Assembly (NCBI GenBank): GCA_019359245.1 | Contig: JAHHHR010000057.1 | Location: 1-48,322, forward strand | DNA: 48,322 nt | Reading direction: 5' to 3' | Origin: Nostoc desertorum CM1-VF14 | GTDB taxonomy: Bacteria > Cyanobacteriota > Cyanobacteriia > Cyanobacteriales > Nostocaceae | Part shown: in pieces, positions 9,248 through 15,716 of the stretch | Position numbering within the stretch: position 1 is the first letter of the stretch | How the letters are laid out: each line of letters opens with the position of its first letter | Translations under genes and position numbers: made by a program | The notes under the pieces: generated by a model | Databases searched by the model: none | What the model was told of the DNA's origin: nothing | Seen by the model: only the letters and a program-made list of their open reading frames with translations

Positions 9248-10315
9248 TTACGGCAGACCAACAAGGGGACAGCCTAGTGTATCAAAGTCAAGGGTTTCAA
9301 TTCCACGCACCCAAGGAGCAAGACGGCCAGGGATTAACTTAAGTGTGCCATCTGGCTGTAAAGTAGCAATCTTATTTCGCTCATCGTAGAGAGCTACCGT
9401 ACACTTGCCGACATCACCATTAGAGCGAATTAATAGGGAGTTGGGCCGTGATGCGTAACAGACGTAATCATTTGGCTCACAAAGATTTTGTGGTGATTCA
9501 AGATGTTCGCCAAACAACTTAGTTTGTAGAGATTTGACAGCTTCCTCTTTCTCTACCCCTGAAAATATCTTGATTGATGCGTCATTAGGACTGCCAAGAT
9601 GTGAAATTGGTCTGAAGACAATAGAAAACCTCGAATCAGGAAGAAATTCTCTTCTGATATCCTCAATTAGTGGGTTGAGGAGTTTAAAGGTATCAACGGT
9701 AAAGTGAATACGTAGCAAAATAGAAACTGGTAATGAGCTATGGCGAATTGCTAGTAAATTAGTCCAAATGCGGTCATAAGTGCTGCGACCATCTGCACGA
9801 ATTCTACTTTTGTCATGTACCTCACGAGGCCCATCTAAAGAAATTTGATACTCTCGTACTCCAGCATTTGCTAAAGCGCTAACTGTTTTGTAATCTAACA
9901 AGTATGCATTTGTCGTCATACTACCCCGATAATTTAACTGAGGATACCTGTAAACTAACGCTTTTGCATACTCAGAAATTTCCAAAACAACATCTTTGGC
10001 AACAAGAGGTTCACCACCAAACCAGTCAATATTTAGATACTTTAAATCAGCAGAGCGCCTTTCGAGTAAGGCTTTGATTCCAATAATTGTCTCCTTATTC
10101 ATCCGTCCTGCTGCAAATTCCTCATAACAGTAAGTGCAACGAAAGTTACATTTTTCTGTAGGTAGGATGATGAGATGAAAAAACTGGTTCGATATGCCTA
10201 TTTTGTTTAAATTGATATTTTCTAAATTTGCAGAGGAAAATTTGCCAATTTCGTTAATACTTAAACCTTCATTAATAGAAGCTGTAAATTCGGTTTTAGT
10301 GGTCTTTGAATTCAT
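9248..10315 (-). CDS. Radical SAM peptide-maturation enzyme
   Basis: 355 residues. The [4Fe-4S]-SAM motif is Cys56-x3-Cys60-x2-Cys63 (CNFRCTYC), followed by FGGEPL near 105, the GGE motif of the SAM amino group. The C-terminal part has scattered cysteines in NGDVGKCTVAL and a terminal GCPLVGLP, like a reduced SPASM/Twitch domain with few auxiliary ligands. Such enzymes install epimerisations, thioethers, cyclophanes or splicing on RiPP precursors. Here the expected substrate is the NHLP-leader peptide encoded about 630 bp upstream. The specific chemistry cannot be read from the sequence. It is the first gene of the maturation/export stretch after a long AT-rich leader. Confidence 0.9.
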   Translation of the reverse strand: MNSKTTKTEFTASINEGLSINEIGKFSSANLENINLNKIGISNQFFHLIILPTEKCNFRCTYCYEEFAAGRMNKETIIGIKALLERRSADLKYLNIDWFGGEPLVAKDVVLEISEYAKALVYRYPQLNYRGSMTTNAYLLDYKTVSALANAGVREYQISLDGPREVHDKSRIRADGRSTYDRIWTNLLAIRHSSLPVSILLRIHFTVDTFKLLNPLIEDIRREFLPDSRFSIVFRPISHLGSPNDASIKIFSGVEKEEAVKSLQTKLFGEHLESPQNLCEPNDYVCYASRPNSLLIRSNGDVGKCTVALYDERNKIATLQPDGTLKLIPGRLAPWVRGIETLDFDTLGCPLVGLP

Positions 10316-10948
10316 GATTTTCTCCTTACAATACTTTGTTTGGCTAATTTTTGTCTAAAAATATACTTATAAATTTTTATTTATAATTGCTATAAAGCAT
10401 AAATTTTTAAACATAGTTAATTTAACAAAAAATTTCTAATCTCACTGGTATTTCGTACTTTTGATGCAATGTTTGATTATCCAGATTTAAATAGCTTAAT
10501 CATATTTTAAATAAATTCTTAGAAAAAAATTAATGATTACAAAACCATAGATAAGCTTTCTGGCAATCAATAGGTTAACTGTGTGAATAATGTGATTATT
10601 AATAATACAGTTATGGCTCTTAATCTAAAATTTTTTATTAAATAAGAAGTTAATAAAGTAGTTGGACAAAATAGATTACACGATATCATTACGAATGGAG
10701 CGAAGCGGAATGAAGCCATTCGCTTGCGGCTGGGATTGCTTCGCTTGCAATGACTGTAAATATTTTGTCCATCTACTTGCAATGCCTTGGCAACCTCTAT
10801 AAGCCTTAACTTTTGCTACTTGTTAACCTACGGATTAATAAGCATTTTGAAGGCTTGTTAAAGGCTTTTTGCCTAATCTGAGTTAAACCAATATTTGTTC
10901 TTGTTGACCCTCTTATTAAGAAGGTTAAAATGTTAGCTCAGATTACGC
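10316..10948. other. Long AT-rich intergenic region between the NHLP precursor and the radical SAM gene
   Basis: About 630 bp without a supportable gene. It holds the palindromic repeat at 10687-10754. It also has an 8-bp inverted pair AATCTGAG/CTCAGATT (about 10876-10946) just after the precursor stop, enclosing a ~55-nt loop with a second small stem. That arrangement could attenuate or protect the precursor transcript and make it more abundant than the downstream enzymes. The remainder is AT-rich with no recognised element. Confidence 0.5.
10687..10754. repeat. Interspersed palindromic repeat (GAGCGAAGC / GCTTCGCTTGC type)
   Basis: It contains CATTACGAATGGAGCGAAGC, an internal palindrome around GAAGCCATTCGCTTGCGG, and an inverted GATTGCTTCGCTTGCAATGA. 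Short palindromes of this type, related to GTCATTGCGAGCGAAGCGAA, are widespread in Nostoc-like genomes. It lies in the non-coding space downstream of the NHLP precursor. No coding role is seen. Confidence 0.7.
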
Positions 10949-11230
10949 CTAACACTTCCAAACGTTCTCAATTATTGCTCCACCAGCAACTGATTCTAGT
11001 TCTGCGTCAGACAATTCTGCTGTTTCGCTTGGCTGAACGGGTAGCACTAAGTACAAAGTATTGGGGCTTTCTTCAACAACTCTGACTTCAATACTCTCAG
11101 GTAGAGTAATGCCTTCTTTTTCAAAGGCAGAGCGAGGGTTGTTAATTAATTCTTTCTTGAATGATTCATCTTGCCAAGCACGGGCTATAAGTGTTTCTTC
11201 GATTTCTTTTCTGGTCATTGCTGTACTCAT
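10949..11230 (-). CDS. NHLP-leader (nitrile hydratase-like) RiPP precursor with a nine-residue core
   Basis: The start is the ATG at 11230 because GGAGG sits 8 bases upstream; an earlier in-frame ATG has none. The product is 93 residues. Residues ~7-75 resemble the nitrile hydratase alpha-subunit-like leader of NHLP precursors (ARAWQDESFKKELINNPR, then VVEESPNTLYLVLP). The leader ends in LSDAELESVAGG with the double glycine at 83-84. The core after GG is only AIIENVWKC (85-93). One Trp and a C-terminal Cys are plausible radical SAM targets. The C39 ABC transporter of the cluster should cleave after GG. An 18-bp motif shared with the other precursor lies 67 bp upstream of the start. Confidence 0.93.
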   Translation of the reverse strand: MSTAMTRKEIEETLIARAWQDESFKKELINNPRSAFEKEGITLPESIEVRVVEESPNTLYLVLPVQPSETAELSDAELESVAGGAIIENVWKC

Positions 11231-11296
11231 TTTTTGTTCCTCCGTTAGTTGTTTTTCAATCAACTTTTTAAATAATAAGAGCTAAATAATTGATTA

Positions 11297-11314
11297 TCAA
11301 TGCACAATTTTTAG
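11297..11314 (-). promoter_or_regulatory. Copy A of a shared 18-bp upstream motif (NHLP precursor)
   Basis: The minus strand reads CTAAAAATTGTGCATTGA, ending about 67 bp before the NHLP precursor start. It is identical to copy C at 20186-20203 and differs by one base from copy B at 12330-12347. Copies A and B also share upstream sequence (AGTAACAA and A-rich blocks), consistent with a duplicated promoter region. Copy C has unrelated flanks. It is a candidate operator, possibly for the AraC regulator of the cluster. Confidence 0.6.
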
Positions 11315-11469
11315 GTGATAAATATATTTTTTGAGTTTGATTGTTACTTATTTTATGATTGATTTTATATATTTAAATGTAAAACTGAACATCGTGTACC
11401 ACAATGTTCAGATAAAAAATATTGCTATTAAAAAAGTTACATCTTTAAAATATATAGCTTTGGATATCT

Positions 11470-11665
11470 TAAATGTTCTAATATCCAACTAAAACTTTTT
11501 ACTGCAAGCGCAATGTTGACTAGAGTTCTGGTGATTAGTTATTCATAGCTGAATCTTGTCATTCAATAGCAGACCTTTGCTATAAACTTGATTACCATAA
11601 CCAAGACATCTGTGTAGTCCTTGCAATATATGAGAAAGTAAAGTCGCGATCGCCCTACAAAAATG
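11470..11665 (-). pseudogene. Decayed 3' end of a second cyclic-nucleotide-binding-fold gene
   Basis: This stretch aligns with 12440-12650, the end of the intact double-cNMP gene. Shared blocks include TATGAGAAAGTAAAGT, GCGATCGCC, CCATAACCAAG and GCTATAAAC. It carries substitutions and indels that destroy the frame. It keeps the same orientation and lies upstream of a copy of the promoter motif and a precursor gene, as the intact gene does. It is therefore the scar of a tandem duplication of the regulator-promoter-precursor segment. Confidence 0.85.
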
Positions 11666-11735
11666 AGATAATTCCAAAGCTAAATTTTCTTATAATTCAT
11701 CACAAGAAAATATAACTGTAGAATAAGGAAATAAG

Positions 11736-11762
11736 GGCATAGACGCTTACTATGCCCTGTTA
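11736..11762. terminator. Hairpin AGGGCATA/TATGCCCT downstream of the Nif11 precursor
   Basis: An 8-bp perfect stem with a 9-nt loop lies about 225 bp downstream of the Nif11-precursor stop. On the minus strand it is followed by TTATTTCC, a poor T tract. It is possibly a transcript end or processing site for the precursor mRNA; weak as an intrinsic terminator. Confidence 0.35.
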
Positions 11763-11811
11763 AAAAGATTACACAAAAACCAGACTGATGAAAGAGCGTT
11801 ACAAAAGTCTT

Positions 11812-11906
11812 ATACCAATTCTCTATGAAGATGCACAGAATAAAACGCTTGAAACTCCATGCCCGACAAGGGAATTATTCTATGCAGCCTTACATAGATT
11901 TGGTAT
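11812..11906. repeat. Palindromic MITE-like element (ATACCAA...TTGGTAT)
   Basis: The arms ATACCAATTCTCTATGAAG and the complement of CTTACATAGATTTGGTAT pair imperfectly over about 30 bp each, around a 35-bp centre containing CCATGCCCGACAAGGG. Elements of this kind beginning TATACCAATT are common intergenic repeats in filamentous cyanobacteria. It lies between the decayed cNMP remnant and the Nif11 precursor. Confidence 0.75.
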
Positions 11907-11985
11907 TACACCCCACACTCTGTATCCTAGCTAAATGCAAATAGATGTGAGTTCATAACTTACTCTGAAAAGTCTAAGGAGTTTA

Positions 11986-12267
11986 TTACCCTATTAAAGC
12001 ACGCAAAACATCTCTTGCGGTTTCCTTAACTTCACCCCAAATTTCCCTTATGCCACCCCCTGTAACTACTTCTAACTCTTCTTCATTTAGTTCATCAGAT
12101 TCAGTTCCTTCGACGAAAACTTTCATATCGTTAGCAGTAAAACTGTAACCAGATTCTTGAGCTAACTTTACTAAATCGTCTTTATTAGATACTGCTTGAA
12201 CTTTCTGTTTTAATTCTGAATCCTTTTCAACTTGATTAAAAAAATCTAAGACGTTTTTATTTGACAT
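11986..12267 (-). CDS. Nif11-type leader precursor with a helical 22-residue core
   Basis: The start is the ATG at 12267, because AGGAG lies 6 bases upstream; the longer frame from 12333 has no such site. The product is 93 residues. Residues 1-50 (VLDFFNQVEKDSELKQKVQA, then LVKLAQESGYSFTANDM) are a typical Nif11-like leader. The leader ends ELNEEELEVVTGG at residues 70-71. The core (72-93) starts GIREIWGEVKE and ends DVLRALIG. It has no Cys or Ser, a single Thr, and hydrophobic residues spaced every 3-4, as in an amphipathic helix. A lanthipeptide fate is therefore unlikely; an unmodified or radical-SAM-modified helical peptide is more plausible. The C39 transporter should cleave it. Confidence 0.92.
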   Translation of the reverse strand: MSNKNVLDFFNQVEKDSELKQKVQAVSNKDDLVKLAQESGYSFTANDMKVFVEGTESDELNEEELEVVTGGGIREIWGEVKETARDVLRALIG

Positions 12268-12329
12268 GGTTGACTCCTGATTTGTCTTGTTATTGACTAC
12301 TAATAAATTAGGATAAATTACCTCAAGCC

Positions 12330-12347
12330 TCAATGCATAATTTTTAG
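12330..12347 (-). promoter_or_regulatory. Copy B of the shared 18-bp upstream motif (Nif11 precursor)
   Basis: The minus strand reads CTAAAAATTATGCATTGA, 63 bp before the Nif11 precursor start, one base different from copies A and C. The near-equal spacing from the start codon in A (67) and B (63) fits a promoter-linked element. The preceding cNMP gene ends ~80 bp upstream, so the precursor likely has its own promoter. Confidence 0.6.
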
Positions 12348-12427
12348 GTAAGATTAGACTTTTTAGTTTTGCTTCTTGTTACTATGAATCATTTGCTGAT
12401 AACTTGATAACTTCTAAATCCAAGAAT

Positions 12428-13522
12428 TTAACTGACGCTTAAACGTCCCATCATCCAATCAAACCTTTTACCCGCAAGTGCAACATTATCTAAAACTCTA
12501 TAATTCAGTTCATCCTCATATTGCACGTTTTCAACTAACGCTAAACCTTGGCTATAAACCCGCCTTCCATAACCAAGCTTAGTCAGTAATCCTTGTATTC
12601 TATGAGAAAGTAAAGTAGCGATCGCCTGATAAAAACGCGATGCGAATCCGACATCTTGCTGTAATTTTGCTGCTAATTGCTGTCGAGAAATCCCTAGAAC
12701 AATCGAGTCCTCTATAGTCTTAAAAGTTGCGGATGGTAAACGACCATCAATGAAGGGCGTTTCTCCGATGATTTCGCCTTTTGATAATCTTGCTATTTCT
12801 CGACCGGAAATTTCACTTTCTTCAATCGCAGCAAAAGCACGAGTCAAGGGATTGCGGTCATCTTCAGCAATAGACATAGACATACTTCCATTGAGAAGAA
12901 TATATAACGCATCTACTGGGCCTCTTTCATGGATAACTACAGTATTAGCCAGAATTTTTTGCGGTTTTCCATAAGCCATCAACCAATCGATGTCGCTATC
13001 ATGCAATTCTCCTAAGACAAACAGCACATCTTTTAGCGGTTGACCTTGCGCTAAGTTTTTACGACCAAGCTGATTAATAATACTGTCTAGCCTATCTGCT
13101 AGCATAATAGCTATCGCTCGATAAAAGCGTGAAGCAAAACCCACATCCTGCTGCAATTTTGTTGTCAATTCCTGTTGAGGAATTGATATCACTAACGACT
13201 TATCTACAGCCTTAACTTTAGTTCCTATTAAATAATTACTTACGCAGAGAATTTCACCCACAACTTCCCCACTAGATAACCTCATAATCTCTTGATTTGT
13301 GTCTTCAAAACCTTCAATAGCTGCAAAAGCACGAGCTAGAGGATTATTATCAGGTTGAGAGATAGTAACTGTTAAAATACCTTCCAGCAGAATATGTAAA
13401 GAATCTGTAGCTTTTCCGGCTTCAACAAGAACAGTGCCAGGGGCTATTTCTCTTTGATAACCTTTAGCAGTTATCCAATTAATATCACTGTTAGCCAATT
13501 CTTTCAGTAGAACTTCTCTCAT
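12428..13522 (-). CDS. Bacteriocin-type transport-associated protein with two cyclic-nucleotide-binding folds
   Basis: A 364-residue protein made of two homologous ~160-residue halves. Each begins with a helix (REVLLKELANSDINW; KDVLFVLGELHDSDIDW) and continues with a cNMP-binding-like beta roll (HILLEGILTVTIS; YILLNGSMSMSIAE), a GE[VI][VI]GE segment and the block KLQQDVGFASRFY. Start Met24 of the longest frame is chosen because it aligns with the start of the second half. No HTH follows, so this is not a Crp-type activator. Double-fold proteins of this type accompany NHLM exporters; their role is unproven. The usual phosphate-binding RxA signature is not obvious, so nucleotide binding is uncertain. 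Confidence 0.85.
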   Translation of the reverse strand: MREVLLKELANSDINWITAKGYQREIAPGTVLVEAGKATDSLHILLEGILTVTISQPDNNPLARAFAAIEGFEDTNQEIMRLSSGEVVGEILCVSNYLIGTKVKAVDKSLVISIPQQELTTKLQQDVGFASRFYRAIAIMLADRLDSIINQLGRKNLAQGQPLKDVLFVLGELHDSDIDWLMAYGKPQKILANTVVIHERGPVDALYILLNGSMSMSIAEDDRNPLTRAFAAIEESEISGREIARLSKGEIIGETPFIDGRLPSATFKTIEDSIVLGISRQQLAAKLQQDVGFASRFYQAIATLLSHRIQGLLTKLGYGRRVYSQGLALVENVQYEDELNYRVLDNVALAGKRFDWMMGRLSVS

Positions 13523-13629
13523 AAGTGGATTACCTGATGTTTTGTTAAGGGTAAGCAAGAAAGATGCACAGGTGCAGTACTGTATCACCATTGGTCAATA
13601 CTCTCTCCGTCAAAGGCTACTACACCGAC

Positions 13630-14796
13630 CTATGTGGAGAGGGTTGAGGATTGGTAATTTAAAGCTTGTTGGATACGCGAGGCGGCATCTGGGGCAGCTA
13701 ATTCCTCCAAGGTGAGATAAGACAGGGCAACTAATATCTGAGCTTGGTTATTGATAAACGCTTCAGTTGCATATTCATTATGAAAACGCTGCAAATTTTC
13801 AGCAGATGCCTTCACCAATGCCTGTAAAATCTGGAATGCTTCATCGGAAAGTGGAGGTTGACCCCGGTAGTTTTGCAGTCTCCCTCCTTCTCGGTAATTG
13901 GGAAATGACTCCAACCCCAGAAAGTGCAAAAACCAATTGGCTCGATAGTATCCTATAGCGGCTACAATACCTCTATAGTCGGCAATTAGCTCGTCGAGTA
14001 TATTGTTTCGCATTGAGCCAAACAAGCGACGTGTGAAGTAGTGAGTACATTCATGTTCCAGCCGAATTGTTAGAGACAGCCTCTGCCATTGGGCTTCTTC
14101 AAGACCTAAATTACTCGCGCTAACATTGCTATAAAACCCGTCACTCAAAATAATGAAGGTATCTTGATAAAGCTGTTTTTGCGGTATTAACCGTTGAAAT
14201 TCTTTATTCCAAATAGTTTCAGAGCAGTTATCAGGATTTTGAGTTTCCCATTGTCGGCGATACTGACGAATTCTGTCCCAGTTGTTAAATCCGCTAACTA
14301 TACAGGCTCCCATAGATTCCGGAATTGGCTGGGGTTCGTTTCTTTTTGTTAAGGCTTGCACTAGAGAGACAAAATCTTCTCTGTTTTTAACCAACAACAC
14401 TGGGATGGTTCCAGCTAAACTTTGATGTAGGATTAATTGGAGTTGCTGAGGTTGTTGTAAGACTAAACCAGTCGCCTCTGCCATCCCATCTACTGCAATA
14501 CCCTTACGAGTAGCATCTCGATAAAGCTCAGTCTGGCTTATGCCCTCTTGAATAGGAAATCTCAACTGTACTAGTCGCTGCTTGAGTATTTCAAACGCTC
14601 CTTCCAATTTTGCTGCAACAGCATATTCTTCCCAAGCCGCTACATGGGGTTCAGGCTCTAAGGGAAACTGAACCCTATCAGTTAGTTTATTACGCTCAAA
14701 AACATTTTGGTTGTATGCCAATAGTTCTTCTACTTGGGCAGCAGTTGCTCCAAAGTAAGTTAGAACATCAGTACGAAATGATTGTTGGTCAATCAT
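13630..14796 (-). CDS. HECTH-motif metallopeptidase-like protein of the bacteriocin cluster
   Basis: 388 residues. H248-E249-C250-T251-H252 is a zincin HExxH motif in a helix (RLEHECTHYFTRR). It is followed about 17-21 residues later by ILDELIADYRG, where Glu269 or Asp273 could be the third ligand, as in gluzincins. The rest is mostly alpha-helical with no signal peptide, so it is probably cytosolic. In a RiPP cluster such a protein could be a second leader or core protease, or could inactivate peptide for self-protection; both are inference. It lies between the MinD-like ATPase and the cNMP-fold gene, same strand. The wider family is annotated only as a domain of unknown function as far as I can recall. 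Confidence 0.75.
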   Translation of the reverse strand: MIDQQSFRTDVLTYFGATAAQVEELLAYNQNVFERNKLTDRVQFPLEPEPHVAAWEEYAVAAKLEGAFEILKQRLVQLRFPIQEGISQTELYRDATRKGIAVDGMAEATGLVLQQPQQLQLILHQSLAGTIPVLLVKNREDFVSLVQALTKRNEPQPIPESMGACIVSGFNNWDRIRQYRRQWETQNPDNCSETIWNKEFQRLIPQKQLYQDTFIILSDGFYSNVSASNLGLEEAQWQRLSLTIRLEHECTHYFTRRLFGSMRNNILDELIADYRGIVAAIGYYRANWFLHFLGLESFPNYREGGRLQNYRGQPPLSDEAFQILQALVKASAENLQRFHNEYATEAFINNQAQILVALSYLTLEELAAPDAASRIQQALNYQSSTLST

Positions 14797-14870
14797 ACAT
14801 AAACCTCATTTTGGCAGAGGGAACTAGAGGAGCAGAGGAAAAATAACTTCTGACTCTTGTCTTCTGTTAA

Positions 14871-15659
14871 TTAACGACTCACAACTAAACCTGTAATTTG
14901 CTCTGCAATTTTTTTAATTGCTTGGCTGATGGGATGTCCAGAGTAGCGCAGACTGAAAATACCTTTACTCGCTAACTGCACCATATCTTCTGAAAGAGGC
15001 AAAATGCCGGCTACAGGAACGTTGTAAATTTTCTCTACTTGTTCTTGTAAGTCTGCAAAATCCAGATTTGGTAGTGCTTTATTGATGACCATCAGCATTT
15101 TTGGCACTTTCAGCTTGCGAGCTACATCCACTGTCACAGCAGTACCTTGGAAGTCTTGATTATCTGGACGCAGGATAATTATGAGAATATTAGAAATACC
15201 GATGGAAAGTAAGGTTTCTTCATTCAATCCAGGGTGAGTATCAATTAATAAATAGTCTAATTTTAAAGTCCGAATGAGTTCCTGAAAACCATCGTTGAGT
15301 CGGACTACATCATACCCTTCCCGTAAAACCCTGGCGATTTCACCCGCTTTAATACTAGAAGGAATTAAATAGAGACTTCCCTTAACTGTAGTTGGATGCA
15401 ATGGCTCTGATTGTAGAGTAGGAGTAACATCATAGGCAGCGTCTTGAATATTACAACGTCTCCATAAGTAGTCGTTGAGAGTATAGCCCATTTTGTTTTC
15501 ATCAAGACCAAAAATTACATGAATTCCTGGTGATTGAATGTCAGTATCAATAATACCTACACGTTGCCCTTGCAGTGCCATTGTAGATGCTATGTTGGCA
15601 ATCAAGTTTGATTTACCAGTGCCGCCACGGAATGAATGTACTGAAATAATTTGTGCCAT
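14871..15659 (-). CDS. MinD/ParA-like P-loop ATPase
   Basis: 262 residues. The deviant Walker A is FRGGTGKSN (residues 10-18), where Arg11 replaces the usual Lys of KGGxGK[ST] and Lys16 is the P-loop lysine. Switch/Walker elements follow: GIIDTDIQSPG (~35-45) and YLLIDTHPGLNEE (~133-145). Such ATPases dimerise on a surface and position partner complexes. Here one could place the exporter or the sensor/permease pair in the membrane. No MinD-type amphipathic C-terminal helix is obvious (it ends AEQITGLVVSR). It lies 57 bp after the large membrane protein gene and is likely co-transcribed with it. Confidence 0.88.
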   Translation of the reverse strand: MAQIISVHSFRGGTGKSNLIANIASTMALQGQRVGIIDTDIQSPGIHVIFGLDENKMGYTLNDYLWRRCNIQDAAYDVTPTLQSEPLHPTTVKGSLYLIPSSIKAGEIARVLREGYDVVRLNDGFQELIRTLKLDYLLIDTHPGLNEETLLSIGISNILIIILRPDNQDFQGTAVTVDVARKLKVPKMLMVINKALPNLDFADLQEQVEKIYNVPVAGILPLSEDMVQLASKGIFSLRYSGHPISQAIKKIAEQITGLVVSR

Positions 15660-15716
15660 ATATTACCTCTTAATCATTGGTTATTGGTCAATAGTCTTTA
15701 CCCTAAACCTCTATTT

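Noticed and set aside
9162..9389. Plus-strand 75-codon frame overlapping the radical SAM gene end
   Set aside because: Antisense to the conserved C-terminus of the radical SAM enzyme; no ribosome-binding site and unlikely composition.
10567..10782. 71-codon minus-strand frame
   Set aside because: It lies over the palindromic repeat at 10687-10754 and AT-rich DNA; no start signal or protein-like pattern.
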